Positions 16,141-24,162 of a DNA stretch of 54,011 bases are shown here, piece by piece. A program made the translations under genes and the position numbers. Each line of letters starts with the position of its first letter. Within the stretch, counting starts at the first letter, position 1. Source of the stretch: Candidatus Methanomethylophilaceae archaeon (GTDB lineage Archaea > Thermoplasmatota > Thermoplasmata > Methanomassiliicoccales > Methanomethylophilaceae); the NCBI GenBank assembly GCA_944321505.1, contig CALULN010000004.1:1-54011 (forward strand), in the 5' to 3' direction. Below the pieces are notes generated by a model. It had not been told where the DNA came from, ran no database searches, and saw only the letters and a list, made by a program, of their open reading frames with translations.

Positions 16141-17865
16141 TCACATCTCCTCGGGAGCACCCATGCCCATGCACTGCAGGACGTTCCTGAGGACGTCCCT
16201 GACACACTCCACCAGGGTTATCCTGGCGTCGCGGCTGTCCCCGGCGCCGAGCACCGGCACCGCGGCGTAGAACTGGTTGAATGCGGAGGCCAGCTCGTGG
16301 CCGTATGCGGGCAGGAGGTGTATGCGGCGGCCCTCGGCGGCGTCCCTCACCACGGCGGGGAACCCGGACAGCACCTTGGCCAGGCGGACCTCCGCCTCGT
16401 CCCTGAGCTTGGAGGGGTCGGTGCACCTCTCGTAAGCGCCGGCCTTCCTCAGCATGCTGCAGGCCCTGGCATGGGCGTACTGCAGGAAGGGGCCGGAGTT
16501 TCCGTCGAAGTTGAGGGCGTCCTCCCACCTGAAGACCAGCTGCTTCTCCGGCTGGACCCTCAGGATGTTGTACCTGACGGCGCCCACGCCCACTGTGCGG
16601 GCGATCTCCCTCATGCGCTCCTCGGACAGGTCCGTCCTCCTCTTCTCGATCTCCTCGTAAGCCCTGGAGACCGCCTCGTCGATCAGGTCATCGAGGTAGA
16701 CCACCACGCCCCTGCGGGTGGACATCTTCCCCTCGGGAAGGGAGACGAAGGAGTAGAACATGGGCTCGGGCTGCCTGTCGCAGCCGAGGATCTCCAACGC
16801 GGAGCACAGCTGCTTGCTGCCCAGCTTCTGGTCTTCGCCCAGGACGTCGATGACCCTGTCCGCCCTGGTGAACTTGTCCAGGTGATAGGCGAGGTCGCGG
16901 GTGGTGTAGAGGGTCGTCCCGTCCGCACGGGTGAATGTGAATTTCGTGTTCTTCCCCTGGATGCCGAAGTCCTTCAGGTCCAGGTACCAGGCGCCGTTAT
17001 CCTCCTGCCCGGCGTACTTGGATCTCTTCAGGCGCTCCACCACGTCCCTGGCGGAGCCGTCGGCGATGAAGGTGGACTCCCAGGTGTAGCGGTCCAGGAC
17101 CACGTTTATCCCGGCCAGGGTCTCCTTGAGGCCGCCCAGCATCCCCTCGGCCGTCTCCCTGACGGTGTCGATGACGCTGTGGTCCCCCGCCTCGAAGCGC
17201 CTGAGCATGTCGGAGATCTGCTCCGCCACCTCCGGGTCCGACTCCATGAGGCTGTTGGCCTTGCGGTAGTAGGCGACCCACTTGTGGTCGGTCTTGTCCC
17301 TGTCCTCGGTCATGTCCACCTGGCTCTCGTCCAGGTTGTTGACGCCCCAGGTCAGGATGACCACCTGCTTGCCCACGTCGTTGACGTAGTACTCGGTGGT
17401 GACGTCGTATCCGCGCATCCTCAGGCACCTGGCCAGGGTGTCGCCGATGACGGGGTTCCTGGCCCTGCCCACGTGGATGGGGCCGGTGGGGTTGGTGGAT
17501 GTGTGCTCCAGGTTGACCCTCACGCCGTTGGCGGGGACGGAGCCATAGGCTCCCTCGGACGAGAGGATGTCCTCCATGGTGCCGCGCACCAGGGCGTCCC
17601 CGTCCATCGTGAAGTTGAGGTATCCGTTCAGAGCGGACACCGCGGATATGTGCCCGGACGCGGGCACCCTGGAAGCCAGCTCCTCGGCGATCTGCGCCGG
17701 GGCCTTCCTCATGGCCTTGGACATCTGGAAACAGGGGACCGCCAGGTCGGCGGACTCCCCCGGAGGCACCTCGGTGCGGAACTCCGCATCGGGGAAGCCC
17801 ATGTCCGCCAGGGCCGCGGACACCGCCGCCCTGACCTCCTCCTCGAAAGACTCCATCACGGACAT
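16141..17865 (-). CDS. argS: Arginyl-tRNA synthetase
   Basis: 574 residues. Class I synthetase charging tRNA-Arg: HIGH-equivalent HVGRARN near residue 126, preceded by TNPTGPI, and a KMSTR motif as the KMSKS equivalent near residue 385. The N-terminal Arg-tRNA D-arm recognition domain (residues 1-95) and C-terminal DALR helix bundle are present. ATG 17865 is one base from the aRF1 stop (17867), so the two are co-transcribed. Normal length, no missing catalytic motif. Confidence 0.95.
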   Translation of the reverse strand: MSVMESFEEEVRAAVSAALADMGFPDAEFRTEVPPGESADLAVPCFQMSKAMRKAPAQIAEELASRVPASGHISAVSALNGYLNFTMDGDALVRGTMEDILSSEGAYGSVPANGVRVNLEHTSTNPTGPIHVGRARNPVIGDTLARCLRMRGYDVTTEYYVNDVGKQVVILTWGVNNLDESQVDMTEDRDKTDHKWVAYYRKANSLMESDPEVAEQISDMLRRFEAGDHSVIDTVRETAEGMLGGLKETLAGINVVLDRYTWESTFIADGSARDVVERLKRSKYAGQEDNGAWYLDLKDFGIQGKNTKFTFTRADGTTLYTTRDLAYHLDKFTRADRVIDVLGEDQKLGSKQLCSALEILGCDRQPEPMFYSFVSLPEGKMSTRRGVVVYLDDLIDEAVSRAYEEIEKRRTDLSEERMREIARTVGVGAVRYNILRVQPEKQLVFRWEDALNFDGNSGPFLQYAHARACSMLRKAGAYERCTDPSKLRDEAEVRLAKVLSGFPAVVRDAAEGRRIHLLPAYGHELASAFNQFYAAVPVLGAGDSRDARITLVECVRDVLRNVLQCMGMGAPEEM

Positions 17866-17866
17866 G

Positions 17867-19099
17867 TCACTGCACCTTGTATCTCAGTATGGCCGCGATC
17901 CCTCCGAAGGCGGTCATGAGCATCTCGCCCTCCTCGGAATCCTCGGTGATGATCTCCACATCCGTGTTGTAGGCCTCGGACAGCTCGAAGAAGTCGTCCA
18001 CCAGGTCCTCGTCCCTGATGATCTCGGCGTTCACGCCGCAGACGGGGCACTGGCACCTGTCCGGGGACTCCCTCAGCGTCTGCTGGCATTCGTGTCCGGC
18101 GGGGCACCTGGTGGTGACCCTCCTCTTGTTGAGGTTCTCGGACAGCAGCAGCACGTCCACGGCGCCCAGGTTAACCGCCTCGCGGACCACGTCCTCGCCG
18201 TAGGCGGAGAGGCCTCCGTCCTGCTTCCTGATCTCGGTGAACAGCCTCTGGATGAACTTCTTCTCCCTCATCAGGTCTATGTCCTGGATGGAATCCTTGG
18301 CGTTCTCCACCAGCTCCTTCAGGCCGTACTCGTCGGTGTATCCGGTGTCGAAGGTGTCGATGACCTTCTTCTGCAGCTCGTGGTGGAGGTACCCCTCCTT
18401 GACGAAGAAGTCCTTGGTGGCCCCGGGGCCGCCGATGAGCAGGCCCACCATGTCCTGTATCCTGTCCAGGAAGACCTCGGTGGCCTTGTCAGCGGTCTTC
18501 TTGAAGAACTCGTGGGCGGCGATCTCGATCAGCCTCTCGAAACGCTGTGCGGACTGGCCTCCCTGCCTGTGCTTCCTGGGGACCATGGACTCGAAGTGGG
18601 CGGACACCTGGATCCTGTTGCCGGACAGGAACCCGATGGTGGACTCCTGCCTGTCTATGCAGATCAGGCCGTACATCTTCTTGTCCAGCAGCATGGACTG
18701 CAGCGGGTCGGTGAAGAACTGCGAATCGCAGCGGTAGAGGAAGGCGGTGATGGACTCCGGAGGCTCCAGGACGTACTGGACCATTCGGGTCTGGTCGCCG
18801 GCTCGGGGGATCTCCCCGCAGAACAGCACCAGTCCGTTCTCCGGGATGGTCTTGTAGGTCTTCAGGCGCGCCATGATGGACTCGATGGCGCTCTGGACGT
18901 TCTTCATGGTGCTCTTGGACTTGATGTTGGACGACTGGGAGTACTCGTCCCTCAGGTACGCCATGACGTCCGAGATCATCTTCGTCTTCGGGATGTACAC
19001 CGAGATGAGCTCCGTCCCTCTGCCCCTGAGGTCCACGATCTCCTGCATGGCCTTCTTGAAATCGTACTTGGCCCTGTCCATCGAACCCTTCTCTGCCAT
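17867..19099 (-). CDS. prf1: Peptide chain release factor aRF1
   Basis: 410 residues. Reads all three stop codons and releases the peptide. Domain 1 has NIKS (in SSNIKSKSTM) for stop recognition; domain 2 has GGQ (in KHRQGGQSAQRF) for hydrolysis; domain 3 holds a zinc ribbon (CPAGHEC...CQCPVCG). ATG 19099 is chosen over upstream codons because a TATATA box on the reverse strand (19116-19126) lies about 22 nt before it. First gene of the aRF1-argS-GNAT operon, divergent from UMP kinase. Confidence 0.95.
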   Translation of the reverse strand: MAEKGSMDRAKYDFKKAMQEIVDLRGRGTELISVYIPKTKMISDVMAYLRDEYSQSSNIKSKSTMKNVQSAIESIMARLKTYKTIPENGLVLFCGEIPRAGDQTRMVQYVLEPPESITAFLYRCDSQFFTDPLQSMLLDKKMYGLICIDRQESTIGFLSGNRIQVSAHFESMVPRKHRQGGQSAQRFERLIEIAAHEFFKKTADKATEVFLDRIQDMVGLLIGGPGATKDFFVKEGYLHHELQKKVIDTFDTGYTDEYGLKELVENAKDSIQDIDLMREKKFIQRLFTEIRKQDGGLSAYGEDVVREAVNLGAVDVLLLSENLNKRRVTTRCPAGHECQQTLRESPDRCQCPVCGVNAEIIRDEDLVDDFFELSEAYNTDVEIITEDSEEGEMLMTAFGGIAAILRYKVQ

Positions 19100-19167
19100 A
19101 TGAGCCACCTGTTTTTGTATATAAACGGGGCAAACCTGCATTAATAATAAAAGTATTGGTGTGGGCC

Positions 19168-19854
19168 ATGGACAAGGTGGTGGTGTCGATCGGGGGCTCC
19201 GTCCTGGTGCCCGGAGACGACGATGCGGCCTACATTCGCAGGCTCGCGGACATGCTGAGAGAGGTCGCCTCCGAAGCGCAGGTGGCCGTCGTCGTTGGCG
19301 GCGGCAGGGAGGCCCGCAGATACGTTGACATGGGCAGGGCCCTGGGCGGCTCCGTCAGGGAGCTGGACGAGCTGGGCATCGGCATCACCAGGGTGAACGC
19401 CAGGCTGCTGACCGTGGCCCTGGGGGACATCGCCAACACCGAGATACCGGTCAAGGCGGACGACTGTGCCAGGATGTCAGAGTCCGGCAGGATCGCCGTC
19501 ATGGGCGGCACCGAGCCCGGGCACACCACCGACGCCGTATCGGCCATGATAGCCGAGAGGATGGGGGCGGATAGGATCGTCAACGCCAGCAACGTGGACG
19601 CCGTGTACTCCGCGGACCCCCGCGCCGACCCGGATGCGGTCAGGTACGAGAGGATGACCATCGCCCAGCTGAAGGACGTGGTCTACCAGGACCACGATGC
19701 GGGGAAATCCTCGGTGTTCGACCCTCTGGGCGTGTCGATAGCCATGAGGGAGCGCATCGACATACTGATGGTCAACGGCAGGGACCTGGAGGAGCTGAGG
19801 AACGCCATCCTCGGCAGACCGATCAAAGGCACCTTCGTGGACTCCCACGCGTGA
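19168..19854 (+). CDS. pyrH: UMP kinase (archaeal type)
   Basis: 228 residues. Amino-acid-kinase fold phosphorylating UMP to UDP. N-terminal SIGGSVLVPG binds the phosphates; VVVGGGREARRY and the aspartate region SNVDAVYSADPR complete the site. ATG 19168 is preferred over the upstream TTG because a TTAATAATAAAAG box is centred 22 nt upstream and the protein then begins MDKVVVSIGG. Followed by a strong hairpin. Confidence 0.93.
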   Translation: MDKVVVSIGGSVLVPGDDDAAYIRRLADMLREVASEAQVAVVVGGGREARRYVDMGRALGGSVRELDELGIGITRVNARLLTVALGDIANTEIPVKADDCARMSESGRIAVMGGTEPGHTTDAVSAMIAERMGADRIVNASNVDAVYSADPRADPDAVRYERMTIAQLKDVVYQDHDAGKSSVFDPLGVSIAMRERIDILMVNGRDLEELRNAILGRPIKGTFVDSHA

Positions 19855-19865
19855 CCTTCATCCCC

Positions 19866-19884
19866 TGAGCGGCCCACGGCCGCT
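19866..19884 (+). terminator. Hairpin after pyrH
   Basis: GAGCGGCC pairs with GGCCGCTC around CAC, followed by TTCCTT, 11 nt after the pyrH stop. It lies between convergent pyrH and dtdA and may serve both. Confidence 0.6.
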
Positions 19885-19902
19885 CTTCCTTCCGGAGGAG
19901 GC

Positions 19903-20733
19903 TCACAGCGGATCCAGGTCCTTGGAGCTCACCGTGTCGAGACCCAGAGACTCTATGATGCCCATGATCCGCCTCTCCTCCGGCTTCTTCATGGACTTCC
20001 TGTGCACGTACGCCGCCTCGGCATCCGTCATCTCCGCCGCCGCGGATATGCGGCGTGCGACCTCCTCATTATCCACCCCTTCGGTCTGATACGCCGGGAC
20101 CATGTGGCCGATGCATGCCCTGTGGGACAGCACCAGCTCCGTGAACCTGGGGGCGTAGTGGCCTCCGCCCACCCCTATGAGCCTGGGCCCGTCGGCCCTC
20201 TCCGCCGTCAGCAGGGCATGAGCCAGCACCTCTGCGGCATTCTTGTCTCCCCAGTGGGTCTCCTCGCTGCCAACCTCGATGAAGTACCCGGGGGTGCCGA
20301 TCAGCGGGCCGTGGTGTGTGACCTCGAAGGACACGGAGTACTCCTCCAAGCCGTTGATCTCCGCGATGCGCCTCAGCATGCCGGTCATGGACTCGGGAGC
20401 CGACGGCGACAGCTTCCCGGGCCGGCCGCCGAAATCCGCCGCGCCGTAGTTGCCGAAGGGATGCACGGTCAGCGTCGGCTTCCCGCTGGCGGCGGAATGC
20501 CGGCTCATGAACACCACTTCGTCGCAATGGATGCCGAACCTCTCCGCCACCGCATCGATGCCTTCGGCGCGGATGTGCCGGCCCGATATGGTCATGAGCA
20601 CGTCGTCCCCGCAGGAGAGGTAGCTGTTGGAGCCGTCGAACCCCATATCCTCCCAGTCCCTCATCCTCAGCAGAGCTTCCTTCATATTGGCTGACGGATG
20701 GTCGTCGGGTGTGCATACCAGCAGACGCGCCAT
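19903..20733 (-). CDS. dtdA: D-aminoacyl-tRNA deacylase, archaeal type
   Basis: 276 residues. Hydrolyses D-aminoacyl-tRNAs, a translation quality control step. The archaeal/plant GEK1 family is recognised by MSRHSAASGKPTLTVHPFGN, the FEVTHHGP motif with two metal-binding histidines, and GVGGGHYAPRF. ATG 20733 is chosen because a TATA box (GTAAATACCC, 20754-20762) sits about 26 nt upstream and the sequence MARLLVCTPDD fits the family start. Confidence 0.93.
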   Translation of the reverse strand: MARLLVCTPDDHPSANMKEALLRMRDWEDMGFDGSNSYLSCGDDVLMTISGRHIRAEGIDAVAERFGIHCDEVVFMSRHSAASGKPTLTVHPFGNYGAADFGGRPGKLSPSAPESMTGMLRRIAEINGLEEYSVSFEVTHHGPLIGTPGYFIEVGSEETHWGDKNAAEVLAHALLTAERADGPRLIGVGGGHYAPRFTELVLSHRACIGHMVPAYQTEGVDNEEVARRISAAAEMTDAEAAYVHRKSMKKPEERRIMGIIESLGLDTVSSKDLDPL

Positions 20734-20812
20734 AGGCCACGCATCATGTGCTGGGTATTTACGTCTGATGCGTCGCCTCTGTCGAAGGAAGAAGCGATTA
20801 AGGCGTTTGGAG

Positions 20813-20832
20813 GGCCGGCCCGAAGGCCGGCC
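20813..20832 (-). terminator. Hairpin after the repeat surface protein
   Basis: GGCCGGCC, CGAA tetraloop, GGCCGGCC. It lies 9 nt beyond the stop of the reverse-strand surface-protein fragment (20841). Confidence 0.5.
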
Positions 20833-20840
20833 TATGGGTT

Positions 20841-20990
20841 TCAGGACGATCCGCGCAGGGTCCGGGCCACTGCGGCGGCCACGGCCGCCAGGGTGACCAG
20901 GAACACCGTTATGCACCAGCCGCAGCCGTCGCCCAGCGCGACCATCGCCGCGTCGGCGATGACCAGCAGGAGGGCTCTCCCTCCCAGCAT
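20841..20990 (-). pseudogene. Out-of-frame C-terminal part of the repeat surface protein
   Basis: This frame encodes 49 residues from ATG 20990, starting MLGGRALLLVIADAAM and continuing through a second hydrophobic stretch (ITVFLVTLAAVAAAVARTL) to TGA at 20841. It continues the membrane-anchor logic of the upstream frame, whose own C-terminus (20909-20990) turns into an Arg/Trp/Ser-rich sequence unlike a protein end. The simplest reading is a frameshift close to 20985, either a true mutation or a sequencing error. A separate, translationally coupled two-span peptide is the alternative. Confidence 0.5.
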
Positions 20991-21937
20991 CGCTCCGCCG
21001 TGGCTATCAGCACGAACCACACGAAGGCCACGAACAGAGCCAGCATCGCCGCGAAGGTCCAGCAGGACAGCCCGTGGGATGCCCACTTCACCTGGATCGG
21101 CTCGGAGACCAGCGTCATTCCGCCGGAGACCCTCTCCACCACCAGGAAGTAGTCCTTCTCTGGATTCAGCCCGGTCCAGGTCACGGTGCCTCCGGTTCCG
21201 ACGACGCGGTCGGCTCCTCCGGGTCCGGGGACGATGTTGCCGTCGCCGTCCACCAGGGTGTAGATCACGTCCTCCTCGGTCGCCACAGACACCGTGGTGT
21301 TGGTGACGCCGAACTCCGGATCCTCCCGGCCGGCATCCGGCACCGTCATGGCGCCGGTGCCCTTCACGGGCTCTCCCGCGCCGAAGGACCCGATGTCCCT
21401 CTCCAGCACCACGAACTCCGTTCCCGCCGGGAGCGGTCCGAAGGTCAGCTCTCCGCTGTCCCCTCCGGCGGTCCATCCGAAGATGGTCTCGCCGTCGGGG
21501 GTGACGACGGAGTACTCCTTGTCGGGCTGGGTCTTGACGTTGAGGAAGAACCCGTCCTCGGTCACCGTGCCGGTGACTGGCGGCAGGACATCCGTCACCA
21601 CGTCGATCGGGCCGAACTCCAGGGCATCGCTGCCGGTTCCGGTCTGGACGGTGATGTGGTACCCTGTGTCGGGGCTGAGGCCGCTCCAGGTGATCTCGCC
21701 GCCGGTGCCTTCGACCCATGCCTGCCCGTCGGGACCCGGTATGACGTTGCCGTCGGAGTCCGTCAGCTGGTAGCGGTCGCCGATCACAGTGCCGATGGTC
21801 ACCGTGGTGTCGGTGACGGATGCGTCCGTCGGCAGCTCGGGCACCTCGATGGGGCGCTCGTAGACCACATCGGTCGTTCCGGGCACCCTTCCCTGCCTTG
21901 GAACCTGTATGATCGGCAACCGGCCGATCAAGTGCAT
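20909..21937 (-). CDS. Repeat-containing surface protein with apparent C-terminal frameshift
   Basis: 342 residues as read. Two clear copies of a beta-rich repeat: VTDTTVTIGTVIG...GGEITWSGLSPDTGY and VTNTTVSVATEED...GGTVTWTGLNPEKDY, each with GDGNVIPGP- or SDGNVIPGP-type turns; a third, weaker copy lies between. A membrane span (WTFAAMLALFVAFVWFVLIA) follows. There is no signal peptide at the start, which is odd for a surface protein and suggests N-terminal loss. The gene begins 48 bp after the tRNA-Leu 3' end on the same strand. A frameshift near 20985 separates it from two more hydrophobic segments. Confidence 0.6.
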   Translation of the reverse strand: MHLIGRLPIIQVPRQGRVPGTTDVVYERPIEVPELPTDASVTDTTVTIGTVIGDRYQLTDSDGNVIPGPDGQAWVEGTGGEITWSGLSPDTGYHITVQTGTGSDALEFGPIDVVTDVLPPVTGTVTEDGFFLNVKTQPDKEYSVVTPDGETIFGWTAGGDSGELTFGPLPAGTEFVVLERDIGSFGAGEPVKGTGAMTVPDAGREDPEFGVTNTTVSVATEEDVIYTLVDGDGNIVPGPGGADRVVGTGGTVTWTGLNPEKDYFLVVERVSGGMTLVSEPIQVKWASHGLSCWTFAAMLALFVAFVWFVLIATAERCWEGEPSCWSSPTRRWSRWATAAAGA

Positions 21938-21984
21938 CGCGGAATCGGCAAAACACCATCATGAAACCGGAAGTTGAGAAGTGG

Positions 21985-22068
21985 TGCAAGGGACGAGATT
22001 TGAACTCGCGGACCACTAAGGACAAGGCCCTCAACCTTGCGTCGTTGGCCATGCTTGACTACCCTTGC
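21985..22068 (-). tRNA. tRNA-Leu (anticodon GAG)
   Basis: 84 nt with a long variable arm. Acceptor GCAAGGG/CCCTTGC; anticodon stem CAAGG/CCTTG around TTGAGGG, anticodon GAG (codon CUC); T stem GCGAG/CTCGT around TTCAAAT; discriminator A. CCA follows directly (21984-21982), so it seems to be encoded. A reverse-strand TATTATAA box near 22095-22105 is the promoter. No intron. Confidence 0.92.
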
Positions 22069-22246
22069 AGTGAGCATCCCCATACCAGCACTGCTTATAA
22101 TACTTTCCCAGCGGCAACGCCCCCTGCCCTTCCGCAGTTATAACATCCAAGGAAGTGCCAGCATATGGATGTGTGCTGATGTGCCGCATTGAACCATATA
22201 ACAGCGTGAAGAAGACCATTTAAACCAGGACATACTAGGGTCAGCC

Positions 22247-22544
22247 GTCAGGAGATGGAGGGCGGCCGACGGTGGGACGGGATCCCGCTGAGGAAGTTCC
22301 CTCCTCCGCGAGCGAGATGGGTCGGGAAATCCGACCGGGCGAGAGCTCGGGCAAGGGCTCAGAAACGACACAGCCGCCGGGGCAGGATGATCTGATGACA
22401 GTGACGTTCCCGGGGATATGGTGAAACGGCGACTCCCCATCGGAGCAAGCCCAAACGGCCGGGATGAGTGCTCGACGACCGGCGGGTAGGGTGCGAAGTT
22501 GAATGCCGCCTGAAACAGAAGGGGGGCTACTCCCATCACCTGAC
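22247..22544 (+). ncRNA. rnpB: RNase P RNA (archaeal type)
   Basis: About 298 nt with the conserved RNase P cores: GCTGAGGAAGTTCCC (CR-I) near 22288, GAAACGGC near 22421, AGCAAGCCCAAAC (CR-IV) near 22443, and GAATGCCGCCTGAAACAG plus AAGGGGGGCTAC (CR-V) near 22501-22530. The ends pair as helix P1: GTCAGG at 22247 with CCTGAC at 22539-22544, continued by GATGG/CCATC. This RNA cleaves the 5' leader from tRNA precursors. A TTTAAA box at 22219-22224 lies about 25 nt upstream. The HAD gene begins 15 nt after the 3' end. Confidence 0.9.
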
Positions 22545-22559
22545 ACTCACGAGGATAAC

Positions 22560-23240
22560 ATGACCCTGGACCCCAGATACAGAGCCGTCTGCTTCGACAT
22601 GGACGGCACGCTGCTGGACACCAAGGTGGACTACGTCCGCATGTCCGAGCTCATCTACGACGTCTTCGCGGAGCTGGGCGTCCCGGAGGAGGCCATGAAC
22701 AGGAGCATGGGCTTCAAGTTCAACGTGGACGAGGGCTACGCCTGGCTCAGGGACCACGGCAGGACCGACGAGCTCTACGGCATCAACGCCAGAGTGGCCA
22801 AGGGCGCCAGGGACATAGAGATGGAGAGGGTGGACGAGGCCAGGGCCTTCCCGGGAGGGAAGGAGATGCTCAAGACGCTCAGAGCCAGAGGGTACAAGGT
22901 CGGCGTCCTCACCAGGGGATGCCGGGAGTACGCCGAGACCGCCCTCCGCATCGCCGGGGTGGACGGCTGCCTGGACTGCCTGGTGGCCAGGGACGACTAC
23001 CCCGAGGAGGAGGCGAAGCCCTCCCCGATCGCCATGGAGCACACCGCCGGCCTGCTGGGCCTCACCCCCGACCGGGTGCTGTTCCTCGGGGACCACAAGT
23101 TCGACTATCAGTGCGCCGAGTCCTCCGGCGCGGGATTCATCGGGGTGCTGTCCGGCGCCTACAGGGAAGAGGACTGGAGGGAGCTGTCCGAGGACATCAT
23201 GCTGCTCCCGACGGTCTCGCAGCTGGTGGATTTGATATGA
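22560..23240 (+). CDS. HAD-family hydrolase (phosphoglycolate-phosphatase-like)
   Basis: 226 residues. HAD motif I is FDMDGTLLDT (residues about 13-22), motif II VLTRGCRE, motif III lysine in EEAKPSP, motif IV FLGDHKFDYQ. A helical cap lies between. The substrate is not predictable; phosphoglycolate or a similar small phosphate is typical. ATG 22560 is preferred because upstream codons lie in RNase P RNA; GAGG stands five bases before it. The stop overlaps the following membrane-protein start by ATGA. Confidence 0.82.
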   Translation: MTLDPRYRAVCFDMDGTLLDTKVDYVRMSELIYDVFAELGVPEEAMNRSMGFKFNVDEGYAWLRDHGRTDELYGINARVAKGARDIEMERVDEARAFPGGKEMLKTLRARGYKVGVLTRGCREYAETALRIAGVDGCLDCLVARDDYPEEEAKPSPIAMEHTAGLLGLTPDRVLFLGDHKFDYQCAESSGAGFIGVLSGAYREEDWRELSEDIMLLPTVSQLVDLI

Positions 23241-24109
23241 TAAACTTCACAGACAGTTTCAAGAAGAAGATCGTCGTAATCGTGTTCGTAGCGGTGTTCT
23301 TCTCGCTCATATGGCCGTTCACGTCCTTCAACCTGCACGTAGGCAACACCGACCTGACCATCAACCCGGCGGACGGCCTGCCCGTGCTGCTGGGATTCAT
23401 GTTCGGATCCTCCGGAGCCATCGGATGCGCCCTTGGTGCCGTCGGGCCGGAGCTCTTCGACGGCACCCTGAGCCCGGCGACCATCGGCACCGCCCTGGGG
23501 TACTTCTGCCTGGCATACGCGCCCTACAAGGTGTGGGCGGTCATCCTGAAGAAGGAGGACGAGAACATCTTCCTGGTGAAGAAGCCGGGCGATGTGCTGG
23601 CATACGTCATCACCGGCATCATGGGGTCCCTGCTGTGCTCCCTGCCGGTGGCTCTGGCCAACGACGTTTGGTACCAGGAGGCAGCATTCTCTGCGGCGTA
23701 CCTCATCAGCGTGGTGCAGGTCCTCATCAGCGTCCTGACCTTCGGCCTGGTGCTGTACGCGGTGCTGTCCGCCTTCGACATGTTCGGTCTGGCCAAGACC
23801 GTGAAGAAGTACCCGCTGAAGACCATGATCCACATGATCACCCTGACCGTATGGTCGGCCATCGTGCTGGTGTTCTCCATCGCCACCTACTTCTTCGTGG
23901 ACACCGGCCCCAGGAACCCGTGGATCGTCGTCCCCGTGACGATACTGGGCCTGCTGATGCTCATAGACCTGACCTACGGCGGCAAGCCCCCGGAGATCGT
24001 GGACAAGCCCAAGAAGGAGAGGAAGGAGACCAAAGCCCTGGCAAAAGGACAGGAGACCAAGCTCCTGGCGCCTCCGGCGGATGAGCCCGAGGACGAGAAG
24101 GAGAAGTGA
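23237..24109 (+). CDS. Polytopic membrane protein, possible transporter, unknown function
   Basis: 290 residues, about seven membrane spans and a long charged C-terminal tail (KPKKERKETKALAK then acidic). The segment PADGLPVLLGFMFGSSGAIGC resembles the N-terminal membrane core of ECF-type substrate-binding subunits, where a small ligand is captured, but no full family match is recognised. ATGA overlap with the HAD phosphatase indicates translational coupling; a phosphatase that dephosphorylates a ligand before or after transport is a possible link, purely inferred. Confidence 0.6.
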   Translation: MINFTDSFKKKIVVIVFVAVFFSLIWPFTSFNLHVGNTDLTINPADGLPVLLGFMFGSSGAIGCALGAVGPELFDGTLSPATIGTALGYFCLAYAPYKVWAVILKKEDENIFLVKKPGDVLAYVITGIMGSLLCSLPVALANDVWYQEAAFSAAYLISVVQVLISVLTFGLVLYAVLSAFDMFGLAKTVKKYPLKTMIHMITLTVWSAIVLVFSIATYFFVDTGPRNPWIVVPVTILGLLMLIDLTYGGKPPEIVDKPKKERKETKALAKGQETKLLAPPADEPEDEKEK

Positions 24110-24134
24110 AGGCACTCCGATAAAGATGATAAGG

Positions 24135-24155
24135 AGAGGCGGCGGAGCCGCCTCT
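24135..24155. terminator. Bidirectional hairpin between convergent genes
   Basis: AGAGGCGGC, GGA, GCCGCCTCT: a perfect 9-bp stem between the membrane protein stop (24109) and the envelope protein stop (24163), followed by GTTT on the forward strand. Confidence 0.6.
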
Positions 24156-24162
24156 GTTTCAC

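Noticed and set aside
15913-17919. Forward open frame of 668 codons opposite argS
   Set aside because: Antisense shadow of argS and its neighbours; no motifs, low-complexity composition, and no promoter or ribosome-binding site.
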